This document shows positions 7,430 to 15,175 of a DNA stretch of 16,015 bases, one piece after another (the first letter of the stretch is position 1; the number at the start of each line of letters is the position of its first letter). The stretch spans positions 1-16,015 of the forward strand of contig DATHSN010000173.1 of NCBI GenBank assembly GCA_035464115.1. The letters are read 5' to 3'. The translations under genes were made by a program, and so were the position numbers. The notes beneath the pieces are model-generated. The model searched no databases. It saw nothing but the letters and a program-made list of their open reading frames with translations, and was not told the DNA's origin. This DNA is from DATHSN01 sp035464115. Lineage in GTDB: Bacteria; Actinomycetota; Acidimicrobiia; Acidimicrobiales; SKKL01.

Positions 7430-7463
7430 GGGTGGGGGGCGACCAGCAGGTCGCCCCCCACCC
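7430..7463 (+). terminator. Intercistronic hairpin after the binding-protein gene
   Basis: Arms 7430-7444 and 7449-7463 give a perfect 15-bp stem with an AGCA loop, 22 bases after the stop codon and 62 bases before the first permease ATG. There is no U tract. It probably causes partial termination or protects the upstream mRNA end, so that binding protein is made in excess over permeases. Confidence 0.6.
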
Positions 7464-7525
7464 GGCTCGGCACCACGCAGCACGTCACGTCCGGGCGGGG
7501 GCCCGGTCAGAGGGGGAAGGCACGC

Positions 7526-8494
7526 ATGAGCGAGCTGACGACCGCACTCATCGCGGTCATCGTCTCGGTCGGGCTGGTCGCCGGCATCTTCGTCGGGGCG
7601 AACCTGATCGTCGACCGGTTGTCAGACCGTCAACAGAACCTGTGGCGCCCGGTGGTCTTCGTGCTCCCCGCGGCGCTGTTCCTCACCGGCTGGCTGGTGA
7701 TCCCGGCCATCCGCACCGTCTACATCAGCTTCTTCGATCGGCGCTCCGAGGAGTTCGTCGGGTTCGAGAACTACACGTGGGCGTTCACCACCGACTCGAT
7801 CCTGACGGTGTTCCGCAACAACATCTTCTGGCTCATCGGTGTCACCTTCTTCTCCACGGCCTTCGGCCTGCTCCTCGCGGTGCTGGCCGACCGGATGAAG
7901 AGCGAGCGGGCCGCCAAGTCGTTCATCTTCTTGCCCATGGCGGTGTCGTTCGTCGGCGCCAGCGTGGTGTGGCGGTTCGTGTACGCCTTCAAGCCCGCCG
8001 GCCAGGAGCAGATCGGACTGCTCAACGCCATCTGGAGCGGCCTCGGCGGCGACCCCGTCGCGTGGCTCATCCAGGAACCGTGGAACAACTTCTTCTTGAT
8101 CATCATCATGATCTGGATCCAGACCGGGTTCGCCATGGTCGTGCTGTCGGCCGCCATCAAGGGCGTGCCCACCGACCTGCTCGAGGCAGCCCGGGTCGAC
8201 GGCGCCACCGAGGTCCAGACCTTCTGGCGGATCACGATCCCCTCGATCAAGGGCACCATCGCCGTGGTGGCCACCACCACCATCATCCTCGTGCTCAAGG
8301 TCTACGACATCGTCAAGGTCACGACCAACGGCAACTTCAACACCAACGTGATCGCCAACGAGATGTTCGAGCAGTCGTTCCGCTTCCGGGAGACCGGACG
8401 AGGCGCAGCTCTGGCGTCGATCCTGTTCCTCGCCATCATCCCGATGATGATCGTCAACGTGCACCGCTTCCGGCGTGAGGAGGCCATGCGATGA
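7526..8494 (+). CDS. CUT1 sugar ABC transporter permease, AglF/MalF type
   Basis: This 322-residue inner-membrane subunit forms the translocation pore with the next gene product. Hydrophobic segments lie at about 6-29, 42-62, 98-121, 132-153, 187-212, 243-263 and 294-312. The cytoplasmic EAA loop that contacts the ATPase is LLEAARVDGATEVQTFWRIT (218-237). The overall pattern, including the extra N-terminal helix before WRPVVFVLPA, resembles AglF of the alpha-glucoside transporters. ATG at 7526 follows AGGGGGAAGG by five bases. The stop overlaps the start of the second permease (ATGA), so the two are translationally coupled. The 118-bp gap upstream holds only the hairpin and the ribosome site, with no new promoter recognised. 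Confidence 0.93.
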   Translation: MSELTTALIAVIVSVGLVAGIFVGANLIVDRLSDRQQNLWRPVVFVLPAALFLTGWLVIPAIRTVYISFFDRRSEEFVGFENYTWAFTTDSILTVFRNNIFWLIGVTFFSTAFGLLLAVLADRMKSERAAKSFIFLPMAVSFVGASVVWRFVYAFKPAGQEQIGLLNAIWSGLGGDPVAWLIQEPWNNFFLIIIMIWIQTGFAMVVLSAAIKGVPTDLLEAARVDGATEVQTFWRITIPSIKGTIAVVATTTIILVLKVYDIVKVTTNGNFNTNVIANEMFEQSFRFRETGRGAALASILFLAIIPMMIVNVHRFRREEAMR

Positions 8495-9666
8495 CCACCA
8501 CGCCCCCGCCTCCCCAGTCCGTGCTCGACGTCGACGAGCGCGACGAGCTCCAGATCAGCGCCGAGGACCTCCAGAAGGGCGCCCTGCCCCCCACCACCGT
8601 GGCCGGGCGGATCGTGGCGTTCCTCGGCTCGTGGGTCGGTCGGATCACCGTCTTCTTCCTGGTGATCGTGTGGACGGTCCCCACCCTCGGGCTGTTGATC
8701 TCGTCGCTGCGGCCCCGCAACGACGTGAACACCAGCGGCTGGTGGACCATCGTGTCCGACCCGAGCTTCACGCTCGAGAACTACCGCCAGGTGCTCCAGA
8801 GCAGCGGGGCCACCCCGGGCATGTGGAACTACTTCCTCAACTCGGTGGCCATCACCATCCCCGCCACCATCATCCCCATCGGTCTCGCCGCCTTCGCCGC
8901 CTACGCCTTCGCGTGGATGGACTTCAAGGGCCGCGACTGGATGTTCATCGGCGTGGTGGCGCTCATGGTGGTGCCGCTGCAGATGGCGCTGATCCCGGTG
9001 CTCGGGGCCTACTCCAACGGCATCTCGATCTTCGGCGTGCAGGTCGTCCCCGACATGAACATCACCGGGACCTGGCTCGGGGTGTGGCTCGCCCACACCG
9101 CGTTCGGCCTGCCGTTGGCGGTGTTCTTGTTGCGCAACTACATCGGCTCCCTGCCCAAGGACCTGTTCGAGGCGGCCCGCATCGACGGCGCCGGGCACTT
9201 CACCACCTTCTGGCGGCTGGTGCTGCCGTTGTCGGTGCCGGCCCTCGCCGCGTTCGCCATCTTCCAGTTCCTGTGGGTCTGGAACGACTACCTCGTGGCG
9301 GTCACCTTCCTCGGTGGCCTGAACCCCGACGTGTCGCCCATGACCGTGCGCCTCGCCGACCTGGTCGGCTCGCGTGGTGAGGACCAGCACCTGCTCACCG
9401 CCGGCGCGTTCGTCACCATGATCGTGCCGCTCATCGTGTTCTTCTCGCTGCAGCGGTACTTCGTCCGAGGCCTGCTCGCCGGGTCGGTCAAGGGCGGTCG
9501 GTCCCCCCGCCCCGTCGGGTCCCGGTCGTCACGACCGGGACCCGACGGGTGTGGCGGTCTCACTCGCCCCCGCCGGGCGGAGCAGCGGATCGTACGGACG
9601 GACGAGGAGGTCGGCGTGCGGGCGGTGGCGGTCCACGACAGCAGCAGCGATGCTGATGACGCCTGA
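8491..9666 (+). CDS. CUT1 sugar ABC transporter permease, AglG/MalG type, with long C-terminal tail
   Basis: This is the second membrane subunit, 391 residues as read. A hydrophilic N-terminal stretch (1-40) is followed by about six membrane helices (52-72, 115-141, 150-171, 195-214, 248-268, 305-320). The EAA loop is LFEAARIDGAGHFTTFWRLV (225-244). The WTVPTLGLLISSLRPRND...SGWW segment near residues 61-85 is characteristic of AglG. Homologues end soon after the RGLLAGSVKG motif (residues 326-335). Here the frame continues for 56 more Arg/Ser/Gly/Asp-rich residues, through a perfect 18-bp hairpin, to a stop at 9664-9666. The tail is either a real extension or the result of a lost stop codon. 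The start ATG overlaps the upstream permease stop. The 3' end overlaps the next gene by 17 bases. Confidence 0.9.
   Translation: MTTTPPPPQSVLDVDERDELQISAEDLQKGALPPTTVAGRIVAFLGSWVGRITVFFLVIVWTVPTLGLLISSLRPRNDVNTSGWWTIVSDPSFTLENYRQVLQSSGATPGMWNYFLNSVAITIPATIIPIGLAAFAAYAFAWMDFKGRDWMFIGVVALMVVPLQMALIPVLGAYSNGISIFGVQVVPDMNITGTWLGVWLAHTAFGLPLAVFLLRNYIGSLPKDLFEAARIDGAGHFTTFWRLVLPLSVPALAAFAIFQFLWVWNDYLVAVTFLGGLNPDVSPMTVRLADLVGSRGEDQHLLTAGAFVTMIVPLIVFFSLQRYFVRGLLAGSVKGGRSPRPVGSRSSRPGPDGCGGLTRPRRAEQRIVRTDEEVGVRAVAVHDSSSDADDA
9511..9549 (+). terminator. Perfect 18-bp hairpin at the end of the transporter operon
   Basis: Arms 9511-9528 and 9532-9549 are exactly complementary with a three-base loop (TCA). 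It lies 6 codons past the conserved end of the AglG-like permease, where a terminator is expected, but inside the open frame. No U tract follows. Being perfect, it folds equally on either strand. Confidence 0.55.
9604..9618 (+). promoter_or_regulatory. Strong Shine-Dalgarno GAGGAGG with GTG: possible start of a 16-residue leader
   Basis: GAGGAGG (9604-9610) sits five bases before GTG 9616, an ideal spacing. From that GTG the frame runs 16 codons to TGA 9664-9666, in phase with the permease tail and overlapping the ATG of the next gene. It may be a leader peptide that couples translation of the following gene, which has no good ribosome site of its own. Confidence 0.3.
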
Positions 9667-10459
9667 CCGCACGCGTTCGACGCGCCGCACCCTGGGGATC
9701 TTCGTCGCGGCCGCCGGCGTGGCCGGGTTCGGCCTCGTCCTGCAGGGGATGTTCATCCCGGCCGTGCTGTTCACCCTGAGCATCGGGGTGGTGCTGTCCG
9801 CTGCCCGGGTCGCCCGGGCCTCGGCGGTCCCCCCTGCGGAGGCTGCCGTGGACGGCGCGTCCGACCCGATCGAGGAGCTCGGGGCCGGTGCCGACGACCC
9901 ACCGCTCGGGTCCGACGGTGGGGGCGACGTGCCGCCGGCGCCCCCTGCTGCGTCGTCAGCGGCTCCGGTCGACGACGGACCCCGGATCGGACCGGCGTCG
10001 TTCGACGGCTTGTCGCACCGCGGGCCGGTGGCGCTCGCCGAGGTGCGGGGCCGGCCGCTCGAGCTGTACCGGGTGGGCGATGCCAGCCACGAGGGCGCGG
10101 TGGCTGCGGTGCGGTTCGCCGCTCCGCTGTCGGCGTTCCGCCTCGCCTACGCCACGGTCGACGCCGCTCGGCTCGACGGCTCGGCGCCGGCGGTCCACGA
10201 CGGCGTGGGGCGGGCACGCATCGAGGCCACCCCGACCGTGCGCGACGCCCTCGACGCCGCCGGCCTCGCCCGGTGGCTGGTCGCCCACGCCGGACCCGAG
10301 CCCGACGGGCCGGGCGCCCGGCCGGCGGTCGTTCGGGCCGACGGCTCGGTGCTCGTGCTGTTCCACCCGTCGGGCGACGACAAGGCGGCCATCGCTCGGC
10401 TCGTGCAGATGATCGACGACCTCGTCGAGGTGGTGGAGCGGCTGCCCCCGGCCCACTGA
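9650..10459 (+). CDS. Membrane-anchored protein of unknown function
   Basis: This 269-residue protein is not recognised as a known family. It has a short basic N-terminus (residues 5-13), two predicted membrane helices (about 15-32 and 34-53), a long Ala/Pro/Asp/Gly-rich linker (57-120) and a compact C-terminal domain (about 121-269). That domain has alternating strands such as RPLELYRVG and GSVLVLFHP and a final amphipathic helix (244-263). There is no lipobox and no catalytic motif. ATG 9650 is chosen (ATG 9656 is close by); in-frame GTG 9551 would add 33 low-complexity residues right after a hairpin and lacks a ribosome site. The gene overlaps the permease tail and lies between the transporter operon and the convergent ATPase gene. 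It may be co-transcribed with the transporter, but a role in uptake is not shown. Confidence 0.75.
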   Translation: MLMTPDRTRSTRRTLGIFVAAAGVAGFGLVLQGMFIPAVLFTLSIGVVLSAARVARASAVPPAEAAVDGASDPIEELGAGADDPPLGSDGGGDVPPAPPAASSAAPVDDGPRIGPASFDGLSHRGPVALAEVRGRPLELYRVGDASHEGAVAAVRFAAPLSAFRLAYATVDAARLDGSAPAVHDGVGRARIEATPTVRDALDAAGLARWLVAHAGPEPDGPGARPAVVRADGSVLVLFHPSGDDKAAIARLVQMIDDLVEVVERLPPAH

Positions 10460-10480
10460 CCGGCGGCCCCGGACGCGACG

Positions 10481-10510
10481 GGGCCCGGCCGTCGCTCGAC
10501 GGCCGGGCCC
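10481..10510. terminator. Bidirectional hairpin terminator between convergent genes
   Basis: Arms 10481-10494 and 10497-10510 form a perfect 14-bp GC-rich stem. It is centred between the stop of the plus-strand hypothetical gene (10459) and the stop of the minus-strand ATPase gene (10531), so it can serve both. No U tract on either side. Confidence 0.65.
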
Positions 10511-10530
10511 GGGGTCGACGCTCGGGAGCC

Positions 10531-11706
<1,176 letters not shown>

Positions 11707-11729
11707 GGTCTCCCCCTCGTGTTGGTCGG

Positions 11730-11743
11730 TGTAAGCGCTTACA
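11730..11743. promoter_or_regulatory. LacI-family operator O3, TGTAAGCGCTTACA
   Basis: A perfect 14-bp palindrome differing from the other two sites by a single base. It lies 23 bases upstream of the ATPase GTG and just downstream of a -10-like hexamer, which ties the detached ATPase gene to the same repressor. Confidence 0.87.
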
Positions 11744-11744
11744 G

Positions 11745-11774
11745 ACGGTAGCGCACCGGGCCCTCGCCTGGCAG
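11745..11774 (-). promoter_or_regulatory. Putative promoter of the ATPase gene
   Basis: On the minus strand CTGCCA (11769-11774) and TACCGT (11745-11750) are 18 bp apart, with the operator directly downstream as at the other two sites. The boxes are weak matches; placement beside the operator is the main support. The element begins just past the stop codon of the protease gene. Confidence 0.35.
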
Positions 11775-11776
11775 GT

Positions 11777-12940
11777 TCATCGTAGGCACGCGCCGGTGTC
11801 GACTGGGGCGCCGAGCGGGGCGCGCAGGACCGCGGCCACCTCGTCGACGCTGAGCGCGTAGGCGACCAGCGGATCGTCGGGCGCGATGGCGAACGCCAGG
11901 CCGACGACGCGACCGTCGGGCCCCACCAGCGGGCCGCCCGAGTCGCCCGGCCGCAGCGCCGCCGACACGATGAGCACGTCGCGGGTGGTGCTGCGCTGGT
12001 CGTAGATGTCGGTGCCGGTGGCGTCGACGCGGCGCGCCACCTCGAAGGGGGCGACCCGGAGGGCACCGCCGTCGGGATGGCCGAACACACCGCCGATGGT
12101 GCCGAGCGCCACGTCGACCAGCTCGACGGATGGCCGGTCGAGCCCGGCGACGGCGAGCACGGCGAGGTCGCGGTCGGGATCGAAGGCCACCACCGCGGCC
12201 TCGAGGCGGGCGCCGTCGTCGCGCTCGACGGTGGTCGAGTCCTCCCCCGCCACCACGTGGGCGTTGGTGACGACGAGGCCGTCGGCGACCACGACCCCGG
12301 TGCCCACCTGGACGTTGGCGCAGGCGCGCCCCTCGACGCGCAGCACCGACGGGAGGACGGCGTCGACGACGGCGGGGGTGAGCCCCGACACCGGCGGCGG
12401 GTCGCCGAGGTCGGGGGCGGGTTGGAGCGCGGCGAACACCCGCGGGAAGCGGTCCTCTCCGAGCACGCGGCCGAGGGCGCCGATGGCATCGGGTGGGTCG
12501 GGCAGGGTGGCGTCGATGACCCCGGCGACCCACGACCCCCGGGCCTGGGCGGCGGGCCACTCGGGGACCTCGGCCATCGTCGGCAGCACCAGCCACACGC
12601 CGACGACCACCCCGGCGACGCCAGCCAGGGCACCGGCGACCCGGTCGGTGGGATGGACCGTGGTCCCCGACAGGACCAGGCGCAGCCGACCGCCGACCAC
12701 GAGCCCCACGAGCTGGCCGATGGAGGCGCCCGCCAGCAAGATGCCGACGGCGGTGAGCAGCACCCGGACCTGCTCGGCCCCCTGCAGGCGGTCGACGATC
12801 CACGGGAGCGACCAGGCCGCTGCCAGCAGGCCCACGGCCATGCCGAGCCACGACGTCGCCCGGGTGACGAAGCCGAGGCGCCAGCCGCCGAACGCGGCCG
12901 CCGCCAACGCCACCACCAAGACGGCGTCGAGCACGTTCAC
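11777..12940 (-). CDS. marP: MarP-family membrane serine protease (CvpA-like domain plus trypsin-like domain)
   Basis: This is a 387-residue membrane-anchored periplasmic protease. The N-terminal CvpA-like part (about 1-122) has four hydrophobic segments (4-22, 28-47, 59-83, 100-121). A linker leads to a chymotrypsin-fold domain with the complete triad His228 (TNAHVV), Asp258 (DPDRDLAVL) and Ser334 (GDSGGP). Cys207 before the domain and Cys385 near the C-terminus match the placing of the disulfide in M. tuberculosis MarP (Rv3671c), which is needed for acid resistance there. Length is also close to MarP (about 397). Start: GTG 12940 fits the N-terminus, but GTG 12934 has better spacing to CGGAG, so two residues are uncertain. 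It lies 11 bases after trmI and is probably the last gene of that operon. The same acid or oxidative-stress role here is inference. Confidence 0.93.
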   Translation of the reverse strand: MNVLDAVLVVALAAAAFGGWRLGFVTRATSWLGMAVGLLAAAWSLPWIVDRLQGAEQVRVLLTAVGILLAGASIGQLVGLVVGGRLRLVLSGTTVHPTDRVAGALAGVAGVVVGVWLVLPTMAEVPEWPAAQARGSWVAGVIDATLPDPPDAIGALGRVLGEDRFPRVFAALQPAPDLGDPPPVSGLTPAVVDAVLPSVLRVEGRACANVQVGTGVVVADGLVVTNAHVVAGEDSTTVERDDGARLEAAVVAFDPDRDLAVLAVAGLDRPSVELVDVALGTIGGVFGHPDGGALRVAPFEVARRVDATGTDIYDQRSTTRDVLIVSAALRPGDSGGPLVGPDGRVVGLAFAIAPDDPLVAYALSVDEVAAVLRAPLGAPVDTGACLR

Positions 12941-12951
12941 GGCTCCGGGCG

Positions 12952-13725
12952 TCAGTCGCCCAACAGACGGGCGTGGGTGAGGAACCCGGTGTGGGCCACC
13001 ATGCGGTGGTCGGGGCGCACCGCGGCGCCCTCGACGTACCACCCCCGGTGGAGCACCTCGAGCGAGTCGGCGAAGGCGAAGCGGCTGTGGGCGAGGGCCT
13101 CGCGCAGCTGGCTCACCTGGGTGATGCTCGGTGTGTAGGCGACGAGGATGCCGCCCGGACGCAGCGCCGTCTCGGCGTGGGGCACCACCTGCCACGGCTC
13201 GGGCAGGTCGAGCACGACGCGGTCGTAGCCGTCGCCCTCGATGCCCTCGTAGCAGTCGCGCTCGATGACGTCGTAGCGCGCCAGCGCCTCGGCGCCGAGG
13301 AACGACTCGACGTTGCGCACGGCCCGCTGGGCGAAGTCGGCCCGCAGCTCGTGGCCGGTGACGTGGGCGCCGGCGCGCAGCAGGGTCATCGACAGCGCCC
13401 CCGAGCCCACGCCCGACTCGAGCACGCGCGCCCCGGGGAACACGTCGGCCAGCATCAGGATCGGGCCCAGGTCCTTGGGGTAGATGACCTGCGCGCCCCG
13501 CGGCATCTTCAGCACGAAGTCCGACAGCGTGGGGCGCAGCACCCGGTACCTGGTGCCGCGGGTGCTGGTGACGGTGCCCCCCTCGTCGAGGCCGACGATC
13601 TGGTCGTGGGCGACGAAGCCGGTGTGGGAGTGGAACTCGGCGCCCGGATCGAGGGTGACGAGGTAGCGCCGCGACTTCGGGTCGATCAACAGGACCCGCT
13701 CGCCGGCCGCGAGCGGCCGGCTCAT
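12952..13725 (-). CDS. trmI: TrmI, tRNA (adenine-58-N1)-methyltransferase
   Basis: The enzyme methylates N1 of A58 in the tRNA T-loop using S-adenosylmethionine and works as a tetramer. The 257-residue protein has a small N-terminal beta domain (1-65), then DFVLKMPRGAQVIYPKDLG (69-87), a TrmI signature. The class I methyltransferase core follows, with SAM-binding VLESGVGSGALS (101-112), acidic Glu126 in GHELR and VVLDLPEPW (170-178). The C-terminal VRPDHRMVAHTGFL is also typical. It is slightly shorter than the mycobacterial enzyme (Rv2118c, about 280). ATG 13725 overlaps the stop of the ttuA-like gene (ATGA); longer readings upstream are in the frame of other genes. Operon context with ttuB and ttuA places it in T-loop modification. 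Confidence 0.95.
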   Translation of the reverse strand: MSRPLAAGERVLLIDPKSRRYLVTLDPGAEFHSHTGFVAHDQIVGLDEGGTVTSTRGTRYRVLRPTLSDFVLKMPRGAQVIYPKDLGPILMLADVFPGARVLESGVGSGALSMTLLRAGAHVTGHELRADFAQRAVRNVESFLGAEALARYDVIERDCYEGIEGDGYDRVVLDLPEPWQVVPHAETALRPGGILVAYTPSITQVSQLREALAHSRFAFADSLEVLHRGWYVEGAAVRPDHRMVAHTGFLTHARLLGD

Positions 13726-14693
13726 CGGGCCTCGCCGCGCGCGGCGCGCCGGCGTCCGGGTCGGTGGCCCGACACCAGCTCGACGGGTTGCGCCCCGGCG
13801 GCGCGCTCGACCAGCCGGCAGAACGCGCACACCTCGGTGGGGGTCGGGGCCCCGCAGCTGGTGCACGGCGCGAGCGCGTCGAGCTCGTCGGCGATGCCGT
13901 CGCGGAACCGCTCCGACGCCCGCTCGAGGAACCCGAAGTAGAAGTCGTGCTTGGCGCCGGGTGAGCCGGCCTCGAGGGTGGCGAGCGCGTCCTTGTAGCG
14001 CAGGTGCCGGTTGCCCTCGGCCATCGGGCACTCCTCGACCTGGTAGTCGATGCCGCGCACGACGCAGTAGGCGGCGGTCTCGCGCTCGGCGAGGCGCACG
14101 AGGGGCTTCACCTTGCGGGGGAAGCCGTCGCGAGCCGGCAGCACCGGCAGCTGGCGGGCGAGGTACTCGGTGTGCCAGTGCAACACGTTGCCGAGCAGCA
14201 CGGCGGCTTCGTCGTCGAGGTTGTGGCCGGTGGCCATGACGTCGTAGCCGCCCTCGATGGCGGCGTGGTCGAACAGGTGGCGCTTCGACAGCCCGCACGC
14301 CGAGCACGGCGCCCGGCGCGCCGCCCGCGACCCGCTCGGGATGTCGTAGCCGTACTCGGCGCGCAGGTCGATCTCGACGAGGTGGCGACCCCGGGCCGCG
14401 GCGAACGCCCGGGCGTAGCGACCCGACTCGTCGCTGTAGTCGCCGATGCCGAGACCGACGTAGAGGCCGTCGACGTCGTAGCCGAGCTCGAGCAGGATGT
14501 CCCAGAGGGCGAGGGAGTCCTTGCCGCCCGACACGGCCACGAGCACCCGGTCGCCGGGGGCCAGCATGGCGAACTGGTCGATGGCCTTCTGGGTCTGGTC
14601 GCGGCACAGGCGCTCGAAGTGCTCGACGCAGAAGTTGGCGTTGTGGCGGCGGACGTCGATGACCGCCGGACCCCGGCACACGCGGCACTTCAC
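13722..14693 (-). CDS. ttuA: TtuA-like tRNA-5-methyluridine(54) 2-sulfurtransferase
   Basis: TtuA adenylates and thiolates the 2-position of ribothymidine 54 in tRNA. The 323-residue protein has an N-terminal zinc site (Cys3, Cys6, Cys22, His25), a PP-loop SGGKDS (55-60) for ATP, and GHNLDDEA (157-164). Cys130, Cys133 (APCSACG) and Cys222 (EECPM) have the same spacing and, as I recall, the same numbering as the three [4Fe-4S] ligands of Thermus TtuA. A second zinc finger is at Cys277/280/289/292, and an Arg-rich tail follows. TilS lacks the zinc fingers and TtcA lacks the C-terminal one, which argues for TtuA. Start GTG 14693 overlaps the TGA of the ttuB-like gene, with a GGGGGGAG ribosome site inside that gene's last codons. 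Its stop overlaps trmI. Confidence 0.92.
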   Translation of the reverse strand: MKCRVCRGPAVIDVRRHNANFCVEHFERLCRDQTQKAIDQFAMLAPGDRVLVAVSGGKDSLALWDILLELGYDVDGLYVGLGIGDYSDESGRYARAFAAARGRHLVEIDLRAEYGYDIPSGSRAARRAPCSACGLSKRHLFDHAAIEGGYDVMATGHNLDDEAAVLLGNVLHWHTEYLARQLPVLPARDGFPRKVKPLVRLAERETAAYCVVRGIDYQVEECPMAEGNRHLRYKDALATLEAGSPGAKHDFYFGFLERASERFRDGIADELDALAPCTSCGAPTPTEVCAFCRLVERAAGAQPVELVSGHRPGRRRAARGEAR

Positions 14694-14905
14694 GAGGTCG
14701 CTCCCCCCGAGATGACGGGCCGGATCTCGACCTCGTCGTCGTCGGCGAGGGTGGCGTCGTTGGGCACCAGCTCGTCGCCGCGGATGACGAGGACGGTCTC
14801 ACGGGGCACGTCGAGGCGGCGCAGCAGCGCCACGACCGACAGCGGACCGTCGATCTCGACCTCGCGGCGAGGGTTGCGGAGGGTGACCTTCACGTCCCCC
14901 ATCAT
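14690..14905 (-). CDS. ttuB: TtuB-like ubiquitin-fold sulfur carrier (MoaD/ThiS family) with residues after Gly-Gly
   Basis: This 71-residue beta-grasp protein should carry sulfur as a C-terminal thiocarboxylate to the TtuA-like enzyme. The order is strands VKVTLRN and REVEIDG, helix SVVALLRRLD (23-32), strand TVLVIRGDELV, then DATLADDDEVEIRPVISGG. The end VISGG closely resembles the AISGG end of Thermus TtuB. Unlike TtuB it continues with Ala-Thr-Ser after Gly67-Gly68, so an uncleaved protein could not be adenylated. The last codons overlap the next gene by 4 bp. Start is uncertain: ATG 14905, ATG 14902, or GTG 14893 (giving MKVTLRN); none has a strong ribosome site. No E1-like TtuC/MoeB or JAMM-type protease is in the window. 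Confidence 0.9.
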   Translation of the reverse strand: MMGDVKVTLRNPRREVEIDGPLSVVALLRRLDVPRETVLVIRGDELVPNDATLADDDEVEIRPVISGGATS

Positions 14906-14939
14906 GGCCGCTGCGACGATGGATCCGGCCCCGTGCCCC

Positions 14940-15173
14940 TCAGCGGCGGCGGCGGACCTTCACCGGTGCGCCGCTGCGGGTCACCGCGGTGTGGTCGATG
15001 CGCACCGACTCGCCCGGGCCGAGCACCTGGCGGAACACGACCTCCTCGGAGGGCTGCGACAGCCGTCGGGCGGTGCGCAGCACCCATGCGGCGGTGCCGA
15101 CCACGAGCCAGGCCCGGCTCGACCCGGCGAACAGGCCCCGGTTGAGCCCGACGCGCTGCAGCAGCGCGAGCAC
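14940..15173 (-). CDS. Small hypothetical protein with one weak membrane segment
   Basis: A 77-residue protein of unknown function. Residues about 18-36 (GSSRAWLVVGTAAWVLRTA) could be a membrane or membrane-surface helix; the rest is basic, with strands VVFRQVLGPGESVRIDHTAV and a KVRRRR tail that suggests the C-terminus stays in the cytosol. It starts at GTG 15173, two bases after the stop of the preceding small gene, and ends 34 bases before the ttuB-like gene, so it belongs to the same transcript. The tight spacing supports it being real. Not recognised as a named family. Confidence 0.6.
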   Translation of the reverse strand: MLALLQRVGLNRGLFAGSSRAWLVVGTAAWVLRTARRLSQPSEEVVFRQVLGPGESVRIDHTAVTRSGAPVKVRRRR

Positions 15174-15175
15174 CG

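Noticed and set aside
11707..12633. Minus-strand frame upstream of the ATPase that would give a 700-residue protein
   Set aside because: It is Ser/Pro/Arg-rich, lies over the MarP-like gene in another frame and is interrupted by the operator region; the ATPase begins at 11706.
13726..14802. Upstream extension of trmI to a 616-residue protein
   Set aside because: The added part is out-of-frame sequence over the ttuA-like gene; the ATG at 13725 with ATGA overlap matches the family start.
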